In this document: one piece after another, positions 35,301 through 44,216 of the stretch | Numbering within the stretch: the stretch's first letter is position 1 | Layout of the letters: every line of letters starts with the position of its first letter | Source of the DNA: Acidobacteriota bacterium | GTDB lineage: Bacteria > Acidobacteriota > Blastocatellia > HR10 | Length of the DNA: 64,000 nt | Direction: 5' to 3' | Assembly: GCA_030550025.1 (NCBI GenBank) | Contig: JAUQQC010000002.1 | Coordinates: 192,356 to 256,355 of the forward strand | The notes under the pieces: generated by a model | Seen by the model: only the letters and a program-made list of their open reading frames with translations | Told to the model about the DNA's origin: nothing | Database searches by the model: none | Program-made: the position numbers and the translations under genes

Positions 35301-37496
35301 ATGGCGAAGGAGATGATCATCAGCTCCAACAACTTCGAGCGGAAGATCGCCATCCTCGAAGATGGCGTGCTCACTGAATACTATGTCGAGCGGGTCGGCG
35401 AAAGCCAAGGGATCGTCGGCAACATCTACAAGGGGCGCGTGACGCGCGTCCTGCCGGGCATGCAGTCGGCCTTCGTGGATATCGGCCTGGAGCGAGACGC
35501 CTTCCTCTACGTCTCCGATGTCATTGACATGGAAGATCTGGACATCGAGTTTGAGTCGGCGGTGGAGCCGCCGGTTGCTCCCGCAATCGGACGCGGGTCC
35601 AAAGCGGGAGATGAGGTGGAGGAGATTCTCGAAGCGTTAGCGGAACCGTCGGCCGCAACATCCGAGCGCGCGCGCGAGCCGCAAAGGGAGGCGCTCTCGG
35701 AACCGAAGCGCGAGCTGGAGGCGTTCGTCGAGGAGTTGGTTCAGGAGCTGCCCTCGGCTGAAGCGGGTGAGGAAAGCGCGATCGTCCCCGAGGTGGATCT
35801 GAAAGAGGCGATCTTCGATGAGAAGATCACCGAAGCGTTGCATGCCGAAGAAGAGCGCGTCGAGCTGACGTGCGAAGAACGCGCGGAGGCACAAGAGCCT
35901 GCGCCTTCAGAAGAGCAGGCGCCGCGCGTCGGTTCCTTTCAGGCTCAGCTCAGCGCGCCTTCGCGACGACAGCGGATCATGGACGATCGACCGGATCGCC
36001 CGCCGACGGAGAGCCCCCCGACATCCGAGACGGAGCCTGCGGCGGAGGCGACTTCGATCTCCGAATCGGAGGCGGCATCGGCGGACACACGTGTTGCCTC
36101 CGAAGAATCCGCTTCGAGCGATTCGGGCGACCCGCCACTTCCGGATGGGGAAGCGTCGGTACGCTCGCCTCGGGTTCGAGCGCGACTAGCGGCGCGGCGG
36201 CGCGTGCGGCGTCGGCGGACTGGACGCGCGGGCGCGGCCGAACCTTCCCCGAGTGAGGAGCGCGCGGGAGCTACGCCGACGATCACCGAATTGCTCGAAG
36301 AGGGACAAGAGATCCTGGTGCAGATCGCCAAAGAGCCAATCGGCACCAAAGGCGCGCGCGTGACCACGCACATCACGCTGCCCGGGCGGTATCTCGTCTA
36401 CCTGCCGACGTTCGAGCACATTGGCGTCTCGCGGCGGATCACTTCCTCGGCCGAGCGGGCGCGCTTGCGTCGGCTGGTCAGCGAGTTACGCGCGCGGCAG
36501 AAGATCGCCGGAGGCGTGATCGTGCGCACGGCCGCCGAAGGTTGTGGCGAAGCCGAATTGCTCGATGATCTGCTCTACCTCTACCGAACTTGGGTCGACA
36601 TCCGCACGCGCGCCGAGCGCGCGCGCGCCCCGCAGCTCATCCATCGAGAGCTGGATCTGGTCGAGCGCATCCTGCGCGATCGCCTCTCGGACGACTTCAC
36701 GGCCATTCGTGTGGACGACGAGGACGACTACGCGCGTATCGTCAACTTCGTCGCCCGCTTGCAGCCCAAGCTGCTCCATCGCGTGAAGCTGCACACGCGA
36801 CCGACGCCGATCTTTGAGGACTATGGGATTCAGGCCGAGATCGAGAAGGCCATCCGTCCGCGCGTGTGGTTGAAATCTGGGGGGTACATCGTCATCAATC
36901 AGACGGAAGCGCTTGTGGCCATTGATGTGAACACGGGCAAGTTTGTCGGCAAGACGAACCGCTTCGAGGATACGATCACGCGCACCAATATCGAGGCGGC
37001 GCGCGAGATCGCGCGCCAGATCCGCTTGCGGGATCTGGGCGGGATCATCGTCCTCGACTTCATTGATATGGAGGAGCGGAAGAATCGGCAGAAGGTCATG
37101 CAGGTGTTGGAGGAGGAGCTGCGGAAGGATCGCGCGCCAACGAAGATCCTTCAGTTCAACGATTTCGGCTTGGTCGCCATCACGCGCAAGCGCGTCAAGC
37201 AAAGCCTCGAACGGACGCTCTGCGAACCTTGCCCCTACTGTCACGGGAGCGGGCTGGTGAAGTCGCCGCAGACGGTCTGTTTGGAAATCCTGGATGAGGC
37301 CAAGCGCATGGCCCTCGCGCAAGAGGTCGAAGAAGGCAAAGAGGCCATCTTGCGCGTTCATCCCGAAGTCGCGCGCGCGCTGCGCGAGAGGTATCCGAAG
37401 CTCCTCGGGGAGGTCGAGGCGTATCTTGGGGGCAATGTGACCGTTAAGGCCGATCCGCTCATCCACCAGGAGCAGTTCGACATCGCGCTGGTGTGA
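35301..37496 (+). CDS. rng: Ribonuclease E/G with a large acidic insertion in the S1 domain
   Basis: A 731-residue endoribonuclease of the RNase E/G family that processes rRNA and starts mRNA decay. The first part of the S1 domain ends near residue 82 (VDIGLERDAFLYVSDVID). A 235-residue, Glu-, Ser- and Pro-rich low-complexity stretch follows, and the S1 domain resumes near 324 with GQEILVQIAKEPIGTKG. The catalytic region has VAIDVNTGKFVGK near 540 and the DFIDME motif near 583, and the zinc link is CEPCPYCHGSG near 643. The insertion probably forms a flexible protein- or RNA-binding arm. The gene follows rodA by 103 bases and has GGAGGGAG before the ATG. Confidence 0.9.
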   Translation: MAKEMIISSNNFERKIAILEDGVLTEYYVERVGESQGIVGNIYKGRVTRVLPGMQSAFVDIGLERDAFLYVSDVIDMEDLDIEFESAVEPPVAPAIGRGSKAGDEVEEILEALAEPSAATSERAREPQREALSEPKRELEAFVEELVQELPSAEAGEESAIVPEVDLKEAIFDEKITEALHAEEERVELTCEERAEAQEPAPSEEQAPRVGSFQAQLSAPSRRQRIMDDRPDRPPTESPPTSETEPAAEATSISESEAASADTRVASEESASSDSGDPPLPDGEASVRSPRVRARLAARRRVRRRRTGRAGAAEPSPSEERAGATPTITELLEEGQEILVQIAKEPIGTKGARVTTHITLPGRYLVYLPTFEHIGVSRRITSSAERARLRRLVSELRARQKIAGGVIVRTAAEGCGEAELLDDLLYLYRTWVDIRTRAERARAPQLIHRELDLVERILRDRLSDDFTAIRVDDEDDYARIVNFVARLQPKLLHRVKLHTRPTPIFEDYGIQAEIEKAIRPRVWLKSGGYIVINQTEALVAIDVNTGKFVGKTNRFEDTITRTNIEAAREIARQIRLRDLGGIIVLDFIDMEERKNRQKVMQVLEEELRKDRAPTKILQFNDFGLVAITRKRVKQSLERTLCEPCPYCHGSGLVKSPQTVCLEILDEAKRMALAQEVEEGKEAILRVHPEVARALRERYPKLLGEVEAYLGGNVTVKADPLIHQEQFDIALV

Positions 37497-37501
37497 GACG
37501 T

Positions 37502-37535
37502 GAAGTCCTCGCGCGAATGCGCGCGCGAGGACTTC
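37502..37535 (+). terminator. Perfect 14-bp hairpin after the RNase E/G gene
   Basis: GAAGTCCTCGCGCG (37502-37515) pairs exactly with CGCGCGAGGACTTC (37522-37535) over a six-base loop, starting 6 bases after the stop codon. There is no T-run after it, so it may be a Rho-assisted terminator, a 3' stabiliser or a target for RNase. Confidence 0.6.
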
Positions 37536-37673
37536 ATTGGCTATCGCCCGGCTTGGGTTCCTGCGGTCGAGGGGGGCTGTCCTTATCCAATTCCCGAATT
37601 GCAGTTCTCACGAGGTTGTGATAGGCTTAGACCGACCACACAGCTGGTGAGGCCACACATGGAGGGGAGCGGT

Positions 37674-40600
37674 ATGAGACGGGCGTTTGTATTTTGGGCC
37701 GTTCTTTTCCTTGGGGTGGGTCTGAGAAGTCCCGTGGTGGTCGCCGCCCGGCAAGCGCAGGCGGCCTCGGCCGATCTCACGGGCGTCGTACTTGACCCGC
37801 AGGCCCGCGTCATCGTCGGGGCGACCGTGACGATCCGGAATCAGGCGACGAATCTCTCGCGCACGGCCATGACCGACGAGGCCGGGCAGTTTCGCTTCCT
37901 CGCGCTTCCTCCCGGGCGCTATGAGGTGACCGTCGAAGCGCCCGGCTTCGCCCGGCTCGTGAATTCGAACGTCGTGCTGACGGTCGGACAGAGCGCGGAG
38001 TTGAACGTCCGACTAGAGGTCGCGCGCTTGGGCGAAGAGGTCACTGTCGAGGCGGGGACGGAGATCATCGAGCGCACGCGCACAGCGGTTGTGGAGACGA
38101 TCGATCAACGCCGCATCGAGTATCTGCCGATCAATGGGCGGAACTATCTCTTCTTCGCCCTCACCAGCTCGCTCGCCACGCGCGACAATGCTCCGGCCAT
38201 CGGTCCGGCGCCCACGTCGGGGCTCAACTTCGGCGGACAACGCGCGCGGGGCAACAACGTACAGGTGGATGGCGTGGATAACAACGACAACTCGGTCAAT
38301 GCCGTGCGCGCGACGGTCTCGCAGGAAGCCGTGCAGGAGTTTCAGATCATCGCTAACAGCTACAATGCCGAATTCGGGCGGGCTACCGGCGGCGTCATCA
38401 ATATCGTCACGCGCTCGGGGACGAACGAAGTGCATGGCAGCATCTTCGGGTTCATTCGCCATCGGTCGTTTCAGGCGACCAACGCGTTCTCGACGGAACC
38501 GGATCCGGCCTATACGCGCGTGCAGACGGGAGCGACACTGGGCGGCCCCTTCGTGCGCGATCGCCATTTCTACTTCTTCTCCTACGAGACGACGCGACGG
38601 CAGGAGACGGGCTTCTGCACGATCGGACAAGGGAATTTCGATCTCGTGCCAGTGACCTTCGGCGGCGCGATGGGACTCCTGACGCGAGAGCAAGCGGCGT
38701 TTGTGGCGAATCCGGCTGTGCCCGAGCCCTTGCGCGCGGCCTATTTCCGCACGCTCGCGGCCGCTTCGGCGACGGCACTCTTTGGCAGCCCGCTGGGGCC
38801 CGGCGGTCCGCGCGTCTTCCCGACCGGTCGCCCCTTACCTCCGAGCTTTCAGCCGCTCCGCCCGCTGGGACAAAACTATCCGATCTCGCAGCAGGTGAGC
38901 TTCTATCTGGCGAAGTTCGATCATCAGCTCTCGCCGGCGCATCGGCTCGCGACGCGGCTCTCGGTGACGCCGAGCACGACGACCGGCATTCAAACGACGT
39001 CGCAGAATCAACCCTTTGGGCAGAACGCCTTCTCGCGCACGGCCGTCGAGCAGTTCCGCGACCTCGCCTTCGCCGCACATATGACGAGCGTCTTGGGCGG
39101 GAGCTTCGTCAACGAGGCGCGCTTTCAGGCGGCGCGTCGCGGCCTCGGCTTCAAGCCGCAGAGCACGCAGGTCGCCGTCAACATCGCTGGATTCGCCTTC
39201 TTCGGGCAAGAGGCTTTCTCCCCCTTGGATCGCGTGGAGAAGCGGTTCCAGTGGATGGACAATCTCTCCCTCGTGCACGGCTCGCATAATTTCAAGTTTG
39301 GGACGGACATCAACTATCTCCCGCTGCGCGCCGATTTTTACCTTTATTTCGGCGGGGTATATAACTTCGGACCGCTGCCGGCCTCGGTCCTCGATCCGAA
39401 TCTGCGCAACGCGCCACCGCTGACGGCCGTCCAGGCGTATGGACTCGGCCTGCCGCAGAGCTTCATTCAGGGATTCGGCGATCCGCACGTTGCAGGCTCG
39501 AACAAGACGCTGGCCGTCTTCGGACAGGATAGTTGGCGACCGCGTCCCAATTTGACGATCAACTACGGCGTGCGGTATGAGGTCGAGCTGACGCCTTCGC
39601 TTCCGCCGCCGACGCCGCTCTCGGCCGAAGCCGAACGCGCTTTGGGCCTGCTCGAAGGCATCGCGCGCGATTTCAATAACGTGCAACCGCGTTTCGCTCT
39701 GGCGTGGGATCCGAAGAACACTGGGAAGATGGTCATTCGCGCCGCCTATGGGATCTTCCACGACAAGTCGTTTCTGGCGACGTTCGCGAACTCGCGCGTC
39801 GCCAACGGCACGCGCCATCTGGTGCTTCCCATCGGCACGCCCGCGCCCACCGGCGTCAATGCCGCCTCGGTCTTTCAAGGCGTGCTCGTCTTCCCCGGTT
39901 ATCTGCCGGCCGAGCAGCGCTTCGATCCGAAGGCTCCGGCCTTTCAGACTCAGGAGGGCATTTTGCAAGTCAGTCCGCTTCTGCCCTTCATGCTCCCGAC
40001 TTCGCGGAAGAACGTCTTGCCTTATGCCCAACACGCGAATCTCACGATCGAGCGGCAACTCTTCTCGGACGTGAGCGTCAGCGTCGGGTATCTCTTCGTG
40101 AAGGGGACGCACCTGAATCGGCCGCGCGAGATCAATCCGCCACTTGTCCCGCTGTTGCTGCGGAATCGGGATCGCGCCGTGCAATTGGGACTTCTGCCAC
40201 CGGGGACGAATCCGTTGCAGGTCACCGTCTTCGATCCCGTGAGCGGCGTTGTGCCCACGGCCTTCTTCAACTTCTTCCGCCCCTCGGGGCCGAACTTCGC
40301 GCTGCTGCAACGCGCCGGCATCGGGCGCGAGCAAGCCCTGCAGATCGCACGCGCGCTTGGTCTGCCACAAGGGCCGGGCGTCTTCATCCCCTACGCGCAG
40401 ATCGTCCTGCAGGAGACGGCCGGAAGTTCCACCTATCACGGCTTCTCGCTCAACATCAACAAGCGCTACAGTCGGAATGTCCAATTCCTCGTGAGTTACA
40501 CCTTCTCGAAGGCGATTGACGATTCGACCGATCTGCAATCCCAGCTCATCCCGCAAGACAGCTTCCGCGCCGATCTGGAGCGCTCGCTCTCGAACTTCGA

Positions 40601-41093
40601 TCAGCGGCATCGCTTCGTCCTGAGCGGCGTCTTCCAGAGTCCGTATCGGCATTCGGATAGCGGGTTCTGGAGGAAGGTGCTGGCCGATTTCACCTTCGCG
40701 CCCATCCTGGAGCTGTCTTCAGGACGTCCCTTCACGATCTATCTCGGACAGGACAACAACTTCGACACGAGCCCGTTCAATGATCGGCCGAACCTGGTCG
40801 GACCGCCCACACGTGAGCGGCCCTTTGGCGTCTTCGCCGTTCCACCCGAGGGGCAGATCGGGAACCTTGGTCGCAACACCGGCATGCGTCCGGGATTCGC
40901 GAGTCTGGACCTTCGGCTCACGCGCTCGTTCTTTCTCACCGAGCGATGGCGCCTGGATGCCATCTTCGAGATGTTCAACTCGTTCAATCGCGTCAACGTA
41001 AGCGACGTGAGCAACAATTTCTTGACGGCGGGACAGCCGACGGCGGCTTTCGATCCGCGGCAGATTCAATTGGCCTTGAAACTCGTCTTCTGA
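37674..41093 (+). CDS. TonB-dependent receptor/Oar-like outer-membrane protein with carboxypeptidase regulatory domain
   Basis: A 1139-residue outer-membrane protein. A signal peptide (AVLFLGVGLRSPVVVAA) is followed by a carboxypeptidase regulatory-like domain at about residues 38-125 (TGVVLDPQARVIVGATVTI and LPPGRYEVTVEAPGF). A plug domain comes next, with VDGVDNNDNSVN near 197 and RATGGVINIVTRSGTNEVHG near 235, then a long beta-barrel ending in Phe (LALKLVF). Such proteins are abundant in Acidobacteriota and bring in large substrates or act in adhesion; the substrate is unknown. I chose the ATG at 37674, preceded by GGAGGGGAG; an ATG at 37659 is close. No TonB or ExbBD gene is adjacent. Confidence 0.87.
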   Translation: MRRAFVFWAVLFLGVGLRSPVVVAARQAQAASADLTGVVLDPQARVIVGATVTIRNQATNLSRTAMTDEAGQFRFLALPPGRYEVTVEAPGFARLVNSNVVLTVGQSAELNVRLEVARLGEEVTVEAGTEIIERTRTAVVETIDQRRIEYLPINGRNYLFFALTSSLATRDNAPAIGPAPTSGLNFGGQRARGNNVQVDGVDNNDNSVNAVRATVSQEAVQEFQIIANSYNAEFGRATGGVINIVTRSGTNEVHGSIFGFIRHRSFQATNAFSTEPDPAYTRVQTGATLGGPFVRDRHFYFFSYETTRRQETGFCTIGQGNFDLVPVTFGGAMGLLTREQAAFVANPAVPEPLRAAYFRTLAAASATALFGSPLGPGGPRVFPTGRPLPPSFQPLRPLGQNYPISQQVSFYLAKFDHQLSPAHRLATRLSVTPSTTTGIQTTSQNQPFGQNAFSRTAVEQFRDLAFAAHMTSVLGGSFVNEARFQAARRGLGFKPQSTQVAVNIAGFAFFGQEAFSPLDRVEKRFQWMDNLSLVHGSHNFKFGTDINYLPLRADFYLYFGGVYNFGPLPASVLDPNLRNAPPLTAVQAYGLGLPQSFIQGFGDPHVAGSNKTLAVFGQDSWRPRPNLTINYGVRYEVELTPSLPPPTPLSAEAERALGLLEGIARDFNNVQPRFALAWDPKNTGKMVIRAAYGIFHDKSFLATFANSRVANGTRHLVLPIGTPAPTGVNAASVFQGVLVFPGYLPAEQRFDPKAPAFQTQEGILQVSPLLPFMLPTSRKNVLPYAQHANLTIERQLFSDVSVSVGYLFVKGTHLNRPREINPPLVPLLLRNRDRAVQLGLLPPGTNPLQVTVFDPVSGVVPTAFFNFFRPSGPNFALLQRAGIGREQALQIARALGLPQGPGVFIPYAQIVLQETAGSSTYHGFSLNINKRYSRNVQFLVSYTFSKAIDDSTDLQSQLIPQDSFRADLERSLSNFDQRHRFVLSGVFQSPYRHSDSGFWRKVLADFTFAPILELSSGRPFTIYLGQDNNFDTSPFNDRPNLVGPPTRERPFGVFAVPPEGQIGNLGRNTGMRPGFASLDLRLTRSFFLTERWRLDAIFEMFNSFNRVNVSDVSNNFLTAGQPTAAFDPRQIQLALKLVF

Positions 41094-41364
41094 CGCCAGG
41101 GAGGCCGCTGGGAACCGGTCGAAGGGGAGCCCTTGGGTCCAGGGCGATGCTCGCGTCGCCTGAGGTGGCCGAGGCTTTAGAAAAGGGGTGGAGAAAGGCC
41201 CTGGACTTCCGGCGCCCTTTTCGCCTACAAGTGGTGATCTTCGACAGAGCATCCTGATGAAACGTCATGGGCTGAATGCCTTCAGCGGGCCATTCCGTGG
41301 ACGCTTCCAACGCGTGTGGACCGAGGCGCGCTGAGCGGCCATAGGCGACCCGAAGAAGTGGCGT
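41094..41364. other. 271-base gap with self-complementary segments, no gene seen
   Basis: This convergent gap lies between the TonB protein and the VKOR-DsbA gene. GTCCAGGGC (41137-41145) is the exact complement of GCCCTGGAC (41198-41206), 52 bases apart, and an AAAAGGG/CCCTTTT pair overlaps the same area. It may hold 3' hairpins for one or both genes. I see no coding frame with a plausible start or family. Confidence 0.4.
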
Positions 41365-42651
41365 TCACCTTTGGGGGCTCGTTGAGCCAAGGGGGGATTG
41401 AAACAGAGCGGCGACGAAAGAGTCCAGGCGCTCAAGGGGTTGATAACCGCGGATGAGACGGCCATTGATGATGAGCGTGGGCGTGGAGTCCACGCCGGAG
41501 CGTTCGGCAAGGAGAATGTCCCGCGCGAGCTGCTGCCGAATCTCCGGGTCTTGCGCCGCGCGTGTGGGATCGAGCCCATAGCGGCGCGCGATCTCGTGAA
41601 TGCGATCCAGCGTGAGCGATTCCTGCGCGCGCCAGATCTCAGCGGACCAGGCCTCGAAGACGCCCCGCCGCTGCGCCTCCATGGCGAGTTGCGCCAGAAG
41701 GCACGCGAATGGGTGGGCCGTCCGCGTCAATCGCACATTGCACGATTGATCGAGGGGGTAATGCCGGTAGATGACGCGCACCTGGCGCGGGCGACGCGCG
41801 AGGAGTTCTCGAAGCGCTTCCGTTTGCAGCTTGCAGTATGGGCATTGCAAGTCGGTGAAGTAGACGATCGTGATCGGCGCTCCCGGGCTTCCGAAGGTCG
41901 GACTCAGTGGATCTGGTGCGGTCACATCGGTCGCCGAGGCGACTGGGCGCGCCTTCTCTTCCAAGACCCTCTTCGATTCGGCCGGAGTTGGAGGCGGTGA
42001 GGGGCGCGCGTACCAGTTCAGGGGGACGATGAGCAGGGCGCCCAGCGCGACCGAGGGCCACAGCGGGCGCACGATCGCCATGCGTCCTTTGGTGACGCGC
42101 GCGCGTCGCAGAAGATGAATTCCGAAGATGAGCAGAGCCAGATCGGCGATCCAGCTCACGGCGCATCCGAGACACAACGCGCGAAGGCGCGCAAGCGAGA
42201 CCACGGGCAGGATTGCCAATCCAAGGACGAACGGAGCAATGAGCAGCAGCGTCGAAGGCGCGTAGTCCGAAGGCGCGGTCGGATGGCGTTCCTCCCGTCC
42301 TCGCGTCGTACGACGCAGGGCGCGCGTCGTATGCGCGATGAGCGCCAAATACCCCCCGGCGCCCCAAACGGCCAAGGGAAGTCCAAGGAGCTGACTCCAT
42401 GAGGACGCGGCCACGCGATCGCAGTTGATGAACTCGCTCACGTTGCACAGCGCTTGATGGCCGGCTCCGGAAAGGAAGAGCTTATAGTGCCAGGTGAGAT
42501 AGAGCGCCGAGAGCAATCCGAGCCCGGCCGCGCGCCGAATCCACCGATAGCAGCGCAAGAGCGCTCCCACGTCGAGTCCGGCATCGCGTGACTTCTGCGA
42601 TCGCGCGATGGATTTGTCCGCTTGCGCGGGTCGGTGCTTCGGTTGCTTCAT
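41365..42651 (-). CDS. Vitamin K epoxide reductase-DsbA-like thioredoxin fusion
   Basis: A 428-residue fused disulfide-forming system. The N-terminal VKOR domain has about five helices; its loop cysteines lie in CNVSEFINC near residue 69, and its quinone-reactive CLGC near 165. The C-terminal domain (from about residue 250) is a periplasmic DsbA-like thioredoxin fold with active site CPYC near 276 and a cis-Pro loop SGVDSTPTLIING near 390. The VKOR part passes electrons from the thioredoxin part to quinone, so one protein oxidises folding partners and is recycled. A TATACT -10 lies 9 bases from the start codon, so the mRNA may be leaderless. Confidence 0.88.
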   Translation of the reverse strand: MKQPKHRPAQADKSIARSQKSRDAGLDVGALLRCYRWIRRAAGLGLLSALYLTWHYKLFLSGAGHQALCNVSEFINCDRVAASSWSQLLGLPLAVWGAGGYLALIAHTTRALRRTTRGREERHPTAPSDYAPSTLLLIAPFVLGLAILPVVSLARLRALCLGCAVSWIADLALLIFGIHLLRRARVTKGRMAIVRPLWPSVALGALLIVPLNWYARPSPPPTPAESKRVLEEKARPVASATDVTAPDPLSPTFGSPGAPITIVYFTDLQCPYCKLQTEALRELLARRPRQVRVIYRHYPLDQSCNVRLTRTAHPFACLLAQLAMEAQRRGVFEAWSAEIWRAQESLTLDRIHEIARRYGLDPTRAAQDPEIRQQLARDILLAERSGVDSTPTLIINGRLIRGYQPLERLDSFVAALFQSPLGSTSPQR

Positions 42652-42660
42652 CGGGGGCAG

Positions 42661-42689
42661 AGTATAACGGCCCTATCGGGAATTTGCAA
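42661..42689 (-). promoter_or_regulatory. Promoter of the VKOR-DsbA gene, very close to the start codon
   Basis: On the minus strand, TTGCAA (42689-42684) and TATACT (42666-42661) are exactly 17 bases apart. Only 9 bases separate the -10 from the ATG at 42651, and no ribosome binding site is present, which points to a leaderless transcript. Confidence 0.6.
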
Positions 42690-42704
42690 TGCGTCGCCCT
42701 GTCA

Positions 42705-43640
42705 TCACGCCCGATCGGATGCTTCGCGCGCTTCCCCTTGCGGGCGAATATGCGGCGTGCGCCAGAGCCAGAAGCTCGCGCCAATCAACACCGCCGTCAC
42801 CAACACGCCGCCCTCTGGACCATAGCTCCCGCCGGTGAGCCATACGGGACCCGTCTGTGCGGTGCGAAAGAGCGAAGCGCCGATGCGTTCCTCAATGCCG
42901 CTCACGGTCAGGCCGTAGACGGCGCTCATCGTGAAGTTCCATCCAGCGTGTAATCCGATCGGCAGCCACAGCCGTCGCGTCTTCAGATACGCGATCGAGA
43001 GCCAGACGCCAGCCAACGCCGTATTGAAGACGCTCAGCGCTGATGCGTGCGGATTCCCCGCATGTCCGAGCCCGAAAAGGACCGAGGGCGCGCTCACGGC
43101 GATCGTCGGACGCACATCCAGCAGCAGCGTTTGAAGCGGATACCCGCGGAAGAGGAATTCCTCAAAGGCTGCGGCCACGTTGAAGAAGAAGAAAGCGAGA
43201 AACGTTCCCCCAGCCGCCTCCGCAGCGGGATATCCCTCCCATTGAAGGTTCACGTGACCAAGCGGAAGCTCGATGAGGACGACGAACGTGATCATCAGCG
43301 CGGCGAGGCCAAATCCGACGAGATACTCGTGCCATCCGCGCTGGCGCCATTGGTAGCCGAGGCTTCGGAAGGGGCGCCGATCAAGCCAACGCAAGCAGAT
43401 GGCCGAGGCCAAGAGCGTCGCGCTGATCAGCGTGGAATAGACGAGCATTTGGAGGCTGAAGGGATCGAGTCGAGCGCTCAGCTCCTCGCGCGTCGGAATA
43501 GAGCCTGCGAGAGCGCCATAGGCAAGGCTGAGGAGAATTCCTCCAATAGGACCGAGCGCGAAAAAGAGGGCGAAAAAGAGAAGCACGCGCCATCCGGCGC
43601 GCACGCGCCCGGCCGCGTTGAAGAGGATCGTCCTGATCAT
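42705..43640 (-). CDS. CPBP family intramembrane metalloprotease
   Basis: A 311-residue polytopic membrane protein with the CPBP (CAAX protease/bacteriocin-processing, ABI) domain. The signature is EEFLFRGYP near residue 168 (the EExxxR motif), FGLGH near 203 and GLHAGWN near 242, giving the Glu and His residues expected for the metal site. The substrate of most bacterial members is unknown; roles in processing, immunity or protein sorting are known for relatives. I chose the ATG at 43640 (MIRTILF) with GAGG upstream; further upstream codons look non-coding. It lies upstream of the VKOR-DsbA gene on the same strand, but that gene has its own promoter. Confidence 0.8.
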   Translation of the reverse strand: MIRTILFNAAGRVRAGWRVLLFFALFFALGPIGGILLSLAYGALAGSIPTREELSARLDPFSLQMLVYSTLISATLLASAICLRWLDRRPFRSLGYQWRQRGWHEYLVGFGLAALMITFVVLIELPLGHVNLQWEGYPAAEAAGGTFLAFFFFNVAAAFEEFLFRGYPLQTLLLDVRPTIAVSAPSVLFGLGHAGNPHASALSVFNTALAGVWLSIAYLKTRRLWLPIGLHAGWNFTMSAVYGLTVSGIEERIGASLFRTAQTGPVWLTGGSYGPEGGVLVTAVLIGASFWLWRTPHIRPQGEAREASDRA

Positions 43641-43650
43641 CCTCGCGCTT

Positions 43651-43679
43651 ATGGTGCGGCAAAAGTGGTGAGCTGTCAA
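43651..43679 (-). promoter_or_regulatory. Weak candidate promoter of the CPBP gene
   Basis: On the minus strand a perfect TTGACA (43679-43674) is followed after 17 bases by CACCAT (43656-43651), a poor -10; a CATAAG nearby gives a longer spacing. The hexamer is about 10 bases from the start codon. Confidence 0.3.
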
Positions 43680-43728
43680 TACGAGCGCATGTGGTCGAGC
43701 GGGCACCGGTGCGGTAAGCTCTCTTGGT

Positions 43729-44145
43729 ATGGAACAGTGGGCGGAAGAGCTGATTCGAAGCGCGCGCGTGGCGCGCCTGGCGACGGCGAGTTTGGACGCC
43801 GAGCCACACGTTGTGCCCATCTGCTTCGTCTTCGATGGAGGGGCGTTCTATTCCGTCCTCGATGCGAAGCCGAAACGGGTTGCTCCCGAGCGCCTGAAGC
43901 GTGTGCGGAACCTGCGCGCGAACCCACGGGTCGCCCTCCTGATTGACGAATACGATGAAGACTGGAGCCGATTGCGATATGTGCTCGTTTTAGGAGAGGC
44001 CGAGTTGCTCTCTCCGGGCGAGGAGCATGCGCGAGCACTCGCTCGACTCCGAGAGAAGTATCCGGGTTATCGCGCCATGCCGCTTGAGAGCGCCTTGGTG
44101 ATCAAGGTTCGGCCCCATCGCCTGGTCTTGTGGCGCGCAACGTGA
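43729..44145 (+). CDS. PPOX-class probable F420-dependent flavin-fold protein
   Basis: A 138-residue split-barrel flavin/F420-binding protein of the pyridoxamine phosphate oxidase class. The opening RVARLATASLDAEPHVVPICFVFDGG and the later KPKRV and NPRVALLIDEYDEDW match the small subfamily annotated as probable F420-dependent enzymes. The substrate is unknown, and F420 use cannot be shown here. There is no ribosome binding site before the ATG; a weak TAAGCT lies 8 bases upstream, so this mRNA might also be leaderless. It is 71 bases before the PLP decarboxylase gene, which has a promoter of its own. Confidence 0.75.
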   Translation: MEQWAEELIRSARVARLATASLDAEPHVVPICFVFDGGAFYSVLDAKPKRVAPERLKRVRNLRANPRVALLIDEYDEDWSRLRYVLVLGEAELLSPGEEHARALARLREKYPGYRAMPLESALVIKVRPHRLVLWRAT

Positions 44146-44151
44146 ACCTCC

Positions 44152-44180
44152 TTGAACTTTTCTCCGGACGGCTCTACACT
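44152..44180 (+). promoter_or_regulatory. Promoter of the PLP decarboxylase-apgM run
   Basis: TTGAAC (44152-44157) and TACACT (44175-44180) are exactly 17 bases apart, each matching 4 of 6 consensus bases. It lies 36 bases before the start codon. Confidence 0.5.
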
Positions 44181-44216
44181 ACGGCTATTTGAATCGTCAC
44201 GGGGAGGGGGGGGAGT

